A DNA stretch of 35,163 nucleotides, taken from Saprospiraceae bacterium (GTDB taxonomy: Bacteria > Bacteroidota > Bacteroidia > Chitinophagales > Saprospiraceae). The notes below the pieces were generated by a model. The model made no database searches and was not told the origin of the DNA. It worked only from the letters and a program-made list of their open reading frames with translations. Positions 14,960 through 22,922 of this stretch are shown in pieces. Each line of letters starts with the position of its first letter. Positions within the stretch are counted from its first letter, which is position 1. Location: NCBI GenBank assembly GCA_022448945.1, contig JAKVCV010000012.1, forward strand, positions 13,733 through 48,895. Reading direction: 5' to 3'. A program made the position numbers and the translations under genes.

Positions 14960-15808
14960 TTATTCTGGATCTGTATTTTTAGATTTTTGGTGGTCTAATA
15001 AAGTTAAAATTACATCCACTTTCTCTTGTACAGATACAATTTCTTGTTCAATATGTGCAACTTGTTGTTCAAGTTCGTTATTATTATCACTTACCATAGC
15101 ATCTACAAAGATAGAGTTAACAATAGACAAGCCAATTATTCCTCCTCCAACCAAAATTATAATAAAGTAAAATTTTGTGAAGAATGCTCCTATTAAACCT
15201 AATTTCCCACCTGCAACCATCTCGTCTGGAATATTATTCCATCCTTCAACCGTAAACACTTTAAACATACTATAATAAGATACTATTGGATCTCCAAAAT
15301 GTTCGGGATCAATGTTTTGATAAAAATAACATGACAGGATTGACATAATGAAAATAAATAGAAAAAATCCTAAAAAAACCATAAAAGAAGCACGTATTGC
15401 ATTTTGGATTGATTTAAAAATATGTTCGACCTGTGGAAAAAAATGAATAAACCTAAAAAATTTAAACACCCTAAACACTCTAAAAACCAATAGAAAACTA
15501 ATATTTGCAGCTCCTGCAACAGGTAAAACTCTTAGAATTAATGGTGGTAATGATAGAACAATTAGTGCAACATCAAATTTATTCCACCCTGAAGAAAGAT
15601 ACTCTTTCAATCCATAATGTTTACCTTTAATAATGATCTCTATAACAAAAAGGAGAGAAATTACATCATCAATTAGCATAAAAATATAATGCCAATCTTC
15701 ACCAATAATATGGAATGGAAAACCTTGTAGAAAAATAATAAGTGTATTGAATGCTATTAATAATAAAATATTTTTATCATTTAAAAATAGATCTCTTATA
15801 AAAGTCAT
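14960..15808 (-). CDS. Bacterial voltage-gated cation channel (BacNav/NaChBac-like)
   Basis: A 282-residue single-domain ion channel of the Ion_trans family; four copies would form the channel. S1-S4 cover about residues 12-125. S4 has charges every third residue: R110, R113, K116, R119. S2 carries E57 and S3 starts with D79, possible gating countercharges. The pore loop has the filter TVEGWN (186-191), matching the TLESWA/S filter of NaChBac and NavAb in position, with Glu retained. S5 and S6 flank it. The C-terminal ~40 residues (ELEQQVAHIEQEIVSVQEKV and on) form a heptad coiled coil, as in BacNav tetramers. Na+ selectivity is likely but the Gly after Glu is a variation. It lies 56 bases after the carboxylase gene. 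Confidence 0.88.
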   Translation of the reverse strand: MTFIRDLFLNDKNILLLIAFNTLIIFLQGFPFHIIGEDWHYIFMLIDDVISLLFVIEIIIKGKHYGLKEYLSSGWNKFDVALIVLSLPPLILRVLPVAGAANISFLLVFRVFRVFKFFRFIHFFPQVEHIFKSIQNAIRASFMVFLGFFLFIFIMSILSCYFYQNIDPEHFGDPIVSYYSMFKVFTVEGWNNIPDEMVAGGKLGLIGAFFTKFYFIIILVGGGIIGLSIVNSIFVDAMVSDNNNELEQQVAHIEQEIVSVQEKVDVILTLLDHQKSKNTDPE

Positions 15809-15864
15809 GGAGAAAGCTTAATAGAAATACAATAAAAAATTAAAGATTAAAAATTAGATTAGTT

Positions 15865-17508
15865 TTAGGTCTGGATTACTCCAGGATTAAATTTTTCAAC
15901 AGGTGCATTATTAGCTGCTTCAATACCCATAGAAATAATATTTCTTGTTTCTAAAGGATCAATAATCGCATCTACCCACAGTCTTGAAGCTGCATAATAT
16001 GGTGTAGTTTGTGCTTCATATCGGGATGTAATATTATCAAGAATAGCTTTTTCTTCTTGAGGACTAATTTCCTCTCCTTTAGCTTTTCTCGAGGCAGTCT
16101 GAATTTGAAGTAAAACCTTTGCTGCCTGTGAGCCTCCCATAACAGCAACCTTTGCAGTAGGCCAAGCAACAATTAATCGTGGATCATAAGCTTTTCCACA
16201 CATAGCATAATTACCAGCTCCATATGAATTTCCAATAATTATAGAAAACTTAGGAACTGTAGAATTTGAAACAGCAGAAACCATTTTTGCACCATCCTTA
16301 ATTATTCCTCCATGTTCAGATCGTGTTCCCACCATAAATCCAGTGACATCATGTAAAAAAACTAAAGGAATTTTCTTTTGATTACAATTCATAATAAATC
16401 TAGCCGCCTTATCAGCAGAATCTGAATAAATTACTCCGCCAAATTGAACTTCACCAGCAGCATTTTTTACTACCTGCCTGTTATTAGCTACAATCCCAAC
16501 AGACCATCCATCAATACGGGCATAAGCACAAATAATTGTCTTTCCATAATCGGCTTTATATTCTGTAAATTTAGAATTATCTACCAATCTTTTTATTATT
16601 TCCTTACTGTTATAGGGTTTTGAACGCTCAGCAGGTAAAATACCATATAGGTCTTTAATATTCCCTTTGGGGGCATGACTTTCTTTTCTTGAAAATCCAG
16701 CTTTATCAAAATCACCAAACTTATCAACAAGGTCTCTAATTGTATTAAGACAAGTTTCATCGTCAGGCATTTTATAGTCGGTAACACCTGAAATTTCTGA
16801 ATGTGTAGAAGCACCACCTAATGTTTCTTTATCAACTGTTTCACCAATAGCAGCTTTAACCAAATAAGGTCCTGCAAGAAAAATTGAACCAGTTCCATCA
16901 ACAATTAATGCTTCATCAGACATAATAGGCAAATATGCACCCCCAGCGACACAACTACCCATAATTGCGGCAATTTGAGGGATTCCCATACTAGATAATT
17001 TAGCATTATTTCTAAAAATTCTTCCAAAATGTTCTTTATCAGGAAAAATTTCATCCTGCATAGGAAGAAAAACACCCGCAGAATCTACTAAATAAATAAT
17101 TGGAAGTCTGTTCTCCATAGCAATTTCTTGAAATCGCAAATTCTTTTTTGCTGTAATGGGAAACCAAGCACCAGCTTTAACCGTTGCATCATTAGCAACA
17201 ATTAAACATTGCCTACCAGAAACATATCCTATACCCCCAACTACTCCTGCTGCAGGGCAACCACCATATTCTTTATACATATCATACCCAGCAAAAGCTC
17301 CAAGTTCTAAAAAATAGCTATCCTTATCAATCAAAAAATCAATTCGTTCCCTAGCTGTTAACTTACCGATTTTATGTTGTTTATCTATTCTCACCTGCCC
17401 TCCTCCCAAACGAATTTCTTTAAGAAGGCGGTTCATTTTAGCAACTTCAAGTTTATTGGTGTCCTCGTTTCGATTGAAATCTAAATCAACTTTTATTGGT
17501 GTTTCCAT
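15865..17508 (-). CDS. Acyl-CoA carboxylase beta (carboxyltransferase) subunit, methylcrotonyl-CoA type
   Basis: A 547-residue biotin-dependent carboxyltransferase with two crotonase-fold halves. The N-half contains KLTARERI, GRQCLIVANDATVKAGAW and the oxyanion-type GSCVAGGAYLPIMSDE. The C-half contains GFMVGTRSEHGGI and GNSYGAGNYAMCGKAYDP, ending with AVMGGSQAAKVL. These blocks are closest to methylcrotonyl-CoA carboxylase beta (leucine breakdown), though propionyl- or geranyl-CoA carboxylase betas share much of them. It needs a biotin-carboxylase/BCCP alpha subunit, which is not in the window. It is the first gene of a likely minus-strand transcript with the cation channel and nucleoside phosphorylase (gaps 56 and 44). 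Length is normal. Confidence 0.93.
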   Translation of the reverse strand: METPIKVDLDFNRNEDTNKLEVAKMNRLLKEIRLGGGQVRIDKQHKIGKLTARERIDFLIDKDSYFLELGAFAGYDMYKEYGGCPAAGVVGGIGYVSGRQCLIVANDATVKAGAWFPITAKKNLRFQEIAMENRLPIIYLVDSAGVFLPMQDEIFPDKEHFGRIFRNNAKLSSMGIPQIAAIMGSCVAGGAYLPIMSDEALIVDGTGSIFLAGPYLVKAAIGETVDKETLGGASTHSEISGVTDYKMPDDETCLNTIRDLVDKFGDFDKAGFSRKESHAPKGNIKDLYGILPAERSKPYNSKEIIKRLVDNSKFTEYKADYGKTIICAYARIDGWSVGIVANNRQVVKNAAGEVQFGGVIYSDSADKAARFIMNCNQKKIPLVFLHDVTGFMVGTRSEHGGIIKDGAKMVSAVSNSTVPKFSIIIGNSYGAGNYAMCGKAYDPRLIVAWPTAKVAVMGGSQAAKVLLQIQTASRKAKGEEISPQEEKAILDNITSRYEAQTTPYYAASRLWVDAIIDPLETRNIISMGIEAANNAPVEKFNPGVIQT

Positions 17509-17774
17509 TTCTTATAAATATTCTTTTATTGTCTGTTTTTTATGGCAATTTATTTTTGATTGTAGAGTGTAAAGATAAAATTTTTTACTAAAGAAAAGTA
17601 GTATATGACACATATGAATGCACCCAAGGATAAAATGATAATAATTTAATATATAAACAAAACGAAAAAATATTTTTTTTATAATTAAACCTTTATATAT
17701 CTAGCTAAGTCAAAGAAGCATAACACAGAAAAGTTTAATCAGAATTTATCTTTAATTAAAAGTGATAAAAAATT

Positions 17775-18170
17775 ATGAAAAAAATTATCGGTTTGCTTAG
17801 TTTACTAGTCTTTCTATCTTTTAATAACACATCGGAAGTAACTGCTCAATTAATTGTAAAAGCCAAGCCTGCAAGACCTGCAGTTGTATTAACACGACCT
17901 GTTAAAGTACGAACAGGATATACATGGATAGATGGGCATTGGCACTATAACAGATTTACAAATCGTTATGTTTGGAAAAAAGGACATTGGCAAAAAACAA
18001 GAAGAGGTCAAAATTATGTTGCAGGGAATTGGGTAACTTGTAATGGTGGTTACAAATGGGTTCCAGGAAGATGGTCTCCCGTAAAAGTAGTTGTAAACCC
18101 TAAGCCAGTAAGAACAACCGTAGTGGTCAAAAAAAGAAGGGTTACTCCACGTGGTAACCGTCGTAGGTAA
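17775..18170 (+). CDS. Secreted WxxGxW-repeat protein
   Basis: A 131-residue small basic protein with a signal peptide (cleavage near TA-Q, 24/25). It contains four WxxGxW-type repeats: WIDGHW (51-56), WKKGHW (67-72), YVAGNW (81-86, first Trp replaced by Tyr) and WVPGRW (95-100). Such repeats mark a family of small bacterial envelope proteins (YXWXHXW/WxxGxW, BcpO-related) of unknown role. The tail is strongly basic (KKRRVTPRGNRRR), which could bind polyanions such as LPS or nucleic acid; this is inference. It is monocistronic, ending at a clear terminator. A near-consensus -7 box TATCTTTA lies at 17747-17754. Confidence 0.85.
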   Translation: MKKIIGLLSLLVFLSFNNTSEVTAQLIVKAKPARPAVVLTRPVKVRTGYTWIDGHWHYNRFTNRYVWKKGHWQKTRRGQNYVAGNWVTCNGGYKWVPGRWSPVKVVVNPKPVRTTVVVKKRRVTPRGNRRR

Positions 18171-18198
18171 TCAATCATTAATATACACACATTACATC

Positions 18199-18230
18199 AA
18201 TGGACTCTAGTAAGAGTCCATTATTTTTTT
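18199..18230 (+). terminator. Terminator after the WxxGxW gene
   Basis: A perfect 10-bp stem AATGGACTCT/AGAGTCCATT with loop AGTA, followed by ATTTTTTT. Confidence 0.92.
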
Positions 18231-18399
18231 GGAAAACAGAGGTGGGCTTATTACAAAAAAACAACCTAACATTTGAACATAGTCTAATAAAGAAAACATA
18301 AAAGATAAAGCTAGTGACAACTTTTTTTTGGTAGAATTTGTATATTGATTAGAAATAAGTCTTAGAAAGACTAGAAAATCATATAAAATCATAATTTTC

Positions 18400-19110
18400 A
18401 TGAACAATAAATTCTATAAAGCCGCAAAATTTATAAAAAAAATGAGCAACAAGAATAATAATGACAACCTGAATGAACGTGCAGAATCAGCTGTTAGAAA
18501 TCATGTTATCTGGTCAATGGGAGCAGGTTTTATACCAATTCCTGTAGCAGATTTTGTCGCTGTTGCTGCAGTACAATTGGACATGATTCGTACCATAAGC
18601 AACATATATGGTGTTGATTTCAAAGAAACAGAAGGTAAAGCACTAGTTACTTCACTAACTGGTTCTGGACTTTCCCGATTGGGTGCCAATGCACTAATCA
18701 AATTGATACCAGGTTTTGGTTCTATGCTGGGTGGTGTGTCTATGTCAATAGTATCTGGTGCGTCTACCTATGCACTTGGACAGGTCTTTAAAAAACATTT
18801 TGCGGTTGGCGGCACTTTTCTGGATTTTGATACTGATCGTTTCCAGCGCTATTATGACGAACAATTCGAAAAAGGTAAAAGTGTTGCAAAAGACATACAA
18901 AAAAAGAAAGAAGAAGAAGGAGGCGTTGAAGAAGATCCTATTGAATATGAAGGTGAAATTGGGGAAAAGGAAAAAAATAATACAAAGGAAGAAACTGATA
19001 GTGTAATTGTTAGAAAATTAAAAGAACTTGCAGAACTTAAAGAGATGGGAGTAATAGATGATAATGAATTTGCTCAAATGAAAGCTCGTTTAATAGAAAA
19101 TTATAAATAA
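18400..19110 (+). CDS. DUF697 (YcjF-like) protein with C-terminal SHOCT-like domain
   Basis: A 236-residue protein. Residues about 25-135 match the DUF697 pattern: AVRNHVIWSMGAGFIPIPVADF, then VQLDMIRTISNIYGVDF, and a Gly-rich hydrophobic stretch (IKLIPGFGSMLGGVSMS). The hydrophobic part probably associates with or enters the membrane. A charged Glu/Lys spacer (about 160-200) follows. The last ~33 residues, IVRKLKELAELKEMGVIDDN and on, resemble the SHOCT helical-hairpin motif (L-x-x-G-x-I-[ST/D]-x-x-E-[FY]), an oligomerisation tail found on many unrelated proteins. DUF697 occurs in GTPases and stress-related membrane proteins, but no GTPase domain is present here. Function is unknown. A second Met at residue 15 is an alternative start. 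Confidence 0.75.
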   Translation: MNNKFYKAAKFIKKMSNKNNNDNLNERAESAVRNHVIWSMGAGFIPIPVADFVAVAAVQLDMIRTISNIYGVDFKETEGKALVTSLTGSGLSRLGANALIKLIPGFGSMLGGVSMSIVSGASTYALGQVFKKHFAVGGTFLDFDTDRFQRYYDEQFEKGKSVAKDIQKKKEEEGGVEEDPIEYEGEIGEKEKNNTKEETDSVIVRKLKELAELKEMGVIDDNEFAQMKARLIENYK

Positions 19111-19177
19111 AATAGGAAAACTAGATAGTCACTCCTAACCCTAAACAAGAACAATTTTAAATATAAATTAAGCCGAA

Positions 19178-19636
19178 CTAGTGCATATTCAAAAAACTAC
19201 TAGCATCTTTAATACTTTTTAGCATGTCCAGATGCACTTTTTCTATTTTTATTTCTTCCTGTCTAAGGTAGTTCATAATTTCTTCCTGCTTCATCGCTTT
19301 ATACATATCTTCATTTAGATCAGTATTTTTAAATTCTCTCATCCAATTCATCATTCCATCGTCAGCTTTTTTAAGCAAAAGAAGTAAGTTAAGTATTGTG
19401 TCTTTTTGAGGGTTATTTTCTTCCAAATTATTTAGTTTAATTCGTAATCTACTTGTTCCAAGCCCAATTTCTTTCATCAACAACATAGCCGTATCATGCT
19501 TCTCTCCCACTATCTTATATAATTCTGCTGCTTCAACTGATAAAGAAAAAACACTTTGATTTTCATTAGTAGGGTGCGTATTTGTACAATTAATTAACAG
19601 AACTAGAAAAAACAATAAGAGTATTAAAAATTTCAT
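19178..19636 (-). CDS. Small helical lipoprotein, unknown function
   Basis: A 152-residue lipoprotein with lipobox LINC (C17). The mature part is almost all helical and Glu/Lys/Met-rich, with the block KKADDGMMNWMREF and a C-terminal amphipathic helix (EEIKIEKVHLDMLKSIKDAS). This pattern recalls small Bacteroidota lipoproteins often labelled 'viral A-type inclusion protein' by automatic annotation; that label carries no functional meaning. A His-Asp pair (EKHDTAM) begins the helical region. It is convergent with the DUF697 gene and appears monocistronic. I cannot assign a role. Confidence 0.75.
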   Translation of the reverse strand: MKFLILLLFFLVLLINCTNTHPTNENQSVFSLSVEAAELYKIVGEKHDTAMLLMKEIGLGTSRLRIKLNNLEENNPQKDTILNLLLLLKKADDGMMNWMREFKNTDLNEDMYKAMKQEEIMNYLRQEEIKIEKVHLDMLKSIKDASSFLNMH

Positions 19637-19803
19637 TGGTGATTTTATTGAAATAATGTACTTCTATCTAGTTAAAGAGAACTTTATAAGCCCCAAAAAG
19701 ATAGAAGATCTTGATGAATATCATCAATATTAGATGTTTTGTTTACTTTTACGTGTGCAAATTTAGGAAATACTACTTAAAGTATCAACAAAAAGACATT
19801 AAC

Positions 19804-20328
19804 ATGGAATTAAAAGCAAAATCTGTCTCAGAATCGAAGTCAATAATGACTGAGATGATAATGCCCAATGACACAAATCCAATTCACAATCTTATGGGAG
19901 GTAATTTACTTAAATGGATGGATGTAGTTGCAGGAATATGTGCTGGAAAGCATTGTGAAAGATATGTTGTTACAGTCTCAGTAGACCATGTTTCTTTTGA
20001 AAAGCCCATTCATTTGGGTGATGTAATCACGCTTGAATGTGTAGTTACAAGAGCTTTTAACACTTCATGTGAAGTATATGTTGAAGTATTCTCTTCAAAC
20101 ATCAAAGGTAAGAATACGCGTCGTTGTAATGATGCCTATTTTACTTTTGTAGCTCTAGATGATGATGAAAAGCGTCCAGTAAAAGTACCTCCATTACTTC
20201 CCATAACTGATGAAGAAAAAAAACGTTATGATGAAGCATTAAGACGCAGACAAATTCGTTTACTTTTTTCTGGCAGATTGGATAAGGAAGCAGCCAAAAA
20301 ACTACAAATAGAGCTTTTAGGTAAATAA
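19804..20328 (+). CDS. Acyl-CoA thioesterase (hotdog fold, YciA/BACH-like)
   Basis: A 174-residue hotdog-fold enzyme that hydrolyses acyl-CoA to free acid and CoA in the cytoplasm. The sequence begins with the family pattern MPNDTNPIHNLMGGNLLKWMD, in which N25 and D40 fall at the conserved Asn and Asp sites, followed by VSVDHVSFEKPIHLGD. The C-terminal ~40 residues form a charged helical tail (DEEKKRYDEALRRRQIRL) beyond the hotdog core. The frame extends upstream to 19711, but the extra 31 residues (Cys/Tyr/Phe-rich) do not fit the family, and the ATG at 19804 has an A-rich leader, so I take 19804. It precedes the yceI-like gene by 61 bases and may be co-transcribed. Confidence 0.88.
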   Translation: MELKAKSVSESKSIMTEMIMPNDTNPIHNLMGGNLLKWMDVVAGICAGKHCERYVVTVSVDHVSFEKPIHLGDVITLECVVTRAFNTSCEVYVEVFSSNIKGKNTRRCNDAYFTFVALDDDEKRPVKVPPLLPITDEEKKRYDEALRRRQIRLLFSGRLDKEAAKKLQIELLGK

Positions 20329-20389
20329 TCTTCTATATTTTATTTATAATTATTCAGAAAATTTAATTAACAAAATAACAGAAATAACT

Positions 20390-20971
20390 ATGAAAACTAT
20401 TCTTCTTTTAATAATGAGTACTATTTTATTAACGCTATCTATTAATGCTCAAACCACATATACTGTAGATGGTGGTCATTCATCTATTGTCTTTTCTATA
20501 GGGTATAAATTCAGTGAATTCTATGGAAGTTTTGGTGAAATGGAAGGAAAGGCAGTTATGGAAGATGAAAATGATTTTAGCACTGCAAAAGTAGATTTTT
20601 CAGTTCAAATTGCATCAATAAATACGAATTCAAAACGTCGTGATGGTCATTTACAAAGTGAACGTTACCTAAATCAAGAAAATTTTGCACAAGCGACATT
20701 TAAAAGTATACATATTAAATCTCTTGCTAATGACAAATACGAAATGACAGGTGAACTAACAATAGCGGGAAAAACTTTATCTCAAACTGTAGATGTAAAA
20801 ATTTTAGGTAAAGGAGAAATCGGCAAAGGAAATGAAGTTAGCAGCATCATGGGAGTAAAAGCAACATTTTCATTTAATAGAAGCAATTTTGGAATAATGG
20901 GTGGTATTCCTACTATGTCTGATAAAGTTGATATAGTTGTATCATTACATATGATTAAGGAAGGATCTTAA
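20390..20971 (+). CDS. YceI-family secreted lipid-binding protein
   Basis: A 193-residue periplasmic protein with a signal peptide (NA-Q, 20/21). The mature part starts with YTVDGGHSSIVFSIGY and contains IASINTNSKRRDGHLQSERY, LNQENFAQATFKS and GELTIAGKT, which are the YceI pattern. The fold is a lipocalin-like beta barrel; characterised relatives bind isoprenoid lipids such as polyprenyl pyrophosphates or quinone-like molecules. Length is normal. The lipid ligand here cannot be predicted. It faces the minus-strand ftsX-uppP group convergently. Confidence 0.92.
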   Translation: MKTILLLIMSTILLTLSINAQTTYTVDGGHSSIVFSIGYKFSEFYGSFGEMEGKAVMEDENDFSTAKVDFSVQIASINTNSKRRDGHLQSERYLNQENFAQATFKSIHIKSLANDKYEMTGELTIAGKTLSQTVDVKILGKGEIGKGNEVSSIMGVKATFSFNRSNFGIMGGIPTMSDKVDIVVSLHMIKEGS

Positions 20972-21009
20972 AAAATTAGATATTTAAACTATTTTTATGC
21001 TATAAAAGA

Positions 21010-21606
21010 TTATGCTCTATCGCACATTTCAAATGCCGATATATTATCTATGAGTATATTACCCCTGTAATAATTTAAAGATGGTTTTTTGTAATAACAT
21101 TCAATTATAATATACTTGTAAGCCTCATTTGTAGAAAACATAAACTCATACGTTTTCCATTCATAATGATCGATAATCGGAGAAGTTACAACCAGAAGTG
21201 TACGTTTGCATTCATAATTGCTAAGCCAGACCCTAAGACATGTAGGATTTGAATATCCTGCATAAGCAGGGGAAGATGAAAGATCTACACTAAATTTATA
21301 GCATTTATTTTTTTTAAAAGGTTTAGGTAATTTTTGCCCTAAAGCCTCCCAAGTATTATTCTCACGCGTTATAAGTCCCAAAAAAGTATTTCCATGACTT
21401 GGTTTTTGATATACACCCCAAGGCCCTGGTAAAATATCCGGAGAAGAATCAAAACCACATTCTTTCCACTTTTTAGGCGTAATTGCATCGTGCGGATAGC
21501 CTTCAAATGAGGGATTAGCCAAAACTAAAGGTTTGCGCTGTGCATAGATTTGAAATAATGAAATCGACAAAAAAAACAAAATCAAAAAAAATCTATCAAA
21601 TATCAT
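21010..21606 (-). CDS. Secreted NPSFE/carbohydrate-binding-like protein
   Basis: A 198-residue exported protein (signal peptide ending YA-Q, 22/23). The mature N-terminus reads LANPSFEGYP, a hallmark of CBM-like or galactose-binding jelly-roll domains in Bacteroidota surface proteins. Further beta-rich sequence includes CYKFSVDLSSS, CLRVWLS and NILIDNISAFEMC. Six cysteines occur in the mature protein, which could form disulfides. There is no enzymatic motif and no T9SS tail, so it is probably a small binding module in the envelope. It starts only 22 bases after uppP and is likely the last gene of the ftsX operon. Function is not known. Confidence 0.72.
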   Translation of the reverse strand: MIFDRFFLILFFLSISLFQIYAQRKPLVLANPSFEGYPHDAITPKKWKECGFDSSPDILPGPWGVYQKPSHGNTFLGLITRENNTWEALGQKLPKPFKKNKCYKFSVDLSSSPAYAGYSNPTCLRVWLSNYECKRTLLVVTSPIIDHYEWKTYEFMFSTNEAYKYIIIECYYKKPSLNYYRGNILIDNISAFEMCDRA

Positions 21607-21628
21607 ATATTAACATCGTAAGAGTGCA

Positions 21629-22429
21629 CTAAACAAAACTAAAGAAAACCGCAATAGCCCCCACAACAAAACAATAAATGGAAAAATAAATTAGTTTACC
21701 ATTTTTAACTAGATTTATCATCCACTGACAAGCGATTAGACCTACTATAAAAGCTGCAAAAAAACCAACTCCCATAGGAACCAAAGTATCACTGGAAAGA
21801 GAAATTTGCCCACCAACAAGGTCTTTAGCAACTTTAGCAATTATTAAAGGCATGACCATCAAAAACGAAAATTTTGCAGCCCGTTCTTTATCAATTTTTA
21901 AGAGAATACATGTAGAAATTGTAGCACCTGACCGAGATATACCAGGGGCCAATGCAAAAGCCTGAGCAATTCCTACTAAAAAAGCATCTTTGAAACCAAC
22001 CTTCCCAATATTTTTAAATGTTTTGTCAGCAAAAAACAATAAAACACCTGTTACAAACAACATTAAACCAATTAAAAAAGCATTACCTGCAAAAGCATTC
22101 TCAATCTGATCCTCAAATAAAAGACCAACTATTGCAGCAGGAATCATGGAAATAATAATCTTAAGAGAAAAAATAAATTGTTCGTTTACTTTAAACTGAA
22201 AAAGTCCTCTAAATACTTCTGCAATTTCTTTTCGTAAAATCAACCATGTGCTAAATACTGTAGCCAAATGTAATATAACATTAAATGTCATCCCCATAGA
22301 AGGGTCTGTTTGAGAAGGATCAATTCCCAATATTATCTTACCTAATTCTAGATGACCACTACTACTTACCGGTAAATATTCAGTTAAACCCTGAATGATA
22401 CCTAAAATCAGTGCTTCCAACCAATCCAT
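21629..22429 (-). CDS. uppP: Undecaprenyl-diphosphate phosphatase
   Basis: A 266-residue integral membrane protein of the UppP/BacA family. It dephosphorylates undecaprenyl pyrophosphate so that the lipid carrier is recycled for peptidoglycan and O-antigen synthesis; overproduction of relatives gives bacitracin resistance. Both family motifs are visible: QGLTEYLPVSSSGH (13-26, with E17 and H26) and PGISRSGAT (162-170, with R166). About eight hydrophobic segments are seen. It lies 48 bases after the DUF3098 gene in the order ftsX-DUF3098-uppP, common in Bacteroidota. Confidence 0.97.
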   Translation of the reverse strand: MDWLEALILGIIQGLTEYLPVSSSGHLELGKIILGIDPSQTDPSMGMTFNVILHLATVFSTWLILRKEIAEVFRGLFQFKVNEQFIFSLKIIISMIPAAIVGLLFEDQIENAFAGNAFLIGLMLFVTGVLLFFADKTFKNIGKVGFKDAFLVGIAQAFALAPGISRSGATISTCILLKIDKERAAKFSFLMVMPLIIAKVAKDLVGGQISLSSDTLVPMGVGFFAAFIVGLIACQWMINLVKNGKLIYFSIYCFVVGAIAVFFSFV

Positions 22430-22477
22430 ATATGAAATTTCATAAATTAGTAAAATAAAGAGAATAAATTCTGAAGA

Positions 22478-22858
22478 CTAAGACTCCTCGCCTTTCATGT
22501 TATCTGAAGTTGTATTGTCTGATGATTTAAAAATAGCAAAGATAACTATCGCCAATCCAGATAATATCACAATCGGAGCAAGTGTAAGCCGTCTAAAACT
22601 ATAAATTTCATTGACGTCCCAATTATCAGGTGAATTATATCCCCCAGACATTAGCGCAAGTCCAATTACTACAACCAATAAACCAACACCTATGATAATA
22701 TAATTTTCTTTAGCATAAAAAATTTCTTTTTTAACTATAACTTTCTTTTGTGCTCTTCTTTTCTTGGCAACAGCAACTTCTTCATTTTGTTTTGAAGTAT
22801 CCACAAATCTATTGGATGATTTTTTATTTTTTTTCTTCTTATTATCTCCTTTTGCCAT
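22478..22858 (-). CDS. DUF3098 membrane protein
   Basis: A 126-residue protein. A Lys-rich cytoplasmic N-terminus (about 1-45) leads to FYAKENYIIIGVGLLVVVIG (TM1), the family motif LMSGG, a short loop with NEIYSFRRLTLAPIVIL (TM2), and an acidic tail. This is the DUF3098 pattern, almost confined to Bacteroidota and usually found beside ftsX and uppP. The position suggests a link to cell division or wall synthesis, but no function is known. Confidence 0.9.
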   Translation of the reverse strand: MAKGDNKKKKNKKSSNRFVDTSKQNEEVAVAKKRRAQKKVIVKKEIFYAKENYIIIGVGLLVVVIGLALMSGGYNSPDNWDVNEIYSFRRLTLAPIVILSGLAIVIFAIFKSSDNTTSDNMKGEES

Positions 22859-22922
22859 AGTGTGATATTATTTATTGTATAAATTATTATGTTTAAATTA
22901 AAAAAAGTATGATGCAAATTGA

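Noticed and set aside
19711-19803. 31-residue N-terminal extension of the thioesterase
   Set aside because: The extension is Cys/Tyr/Phe-rich, unlike the family, and the ATG at 19804 matches the usual start distance to the hotdog core.
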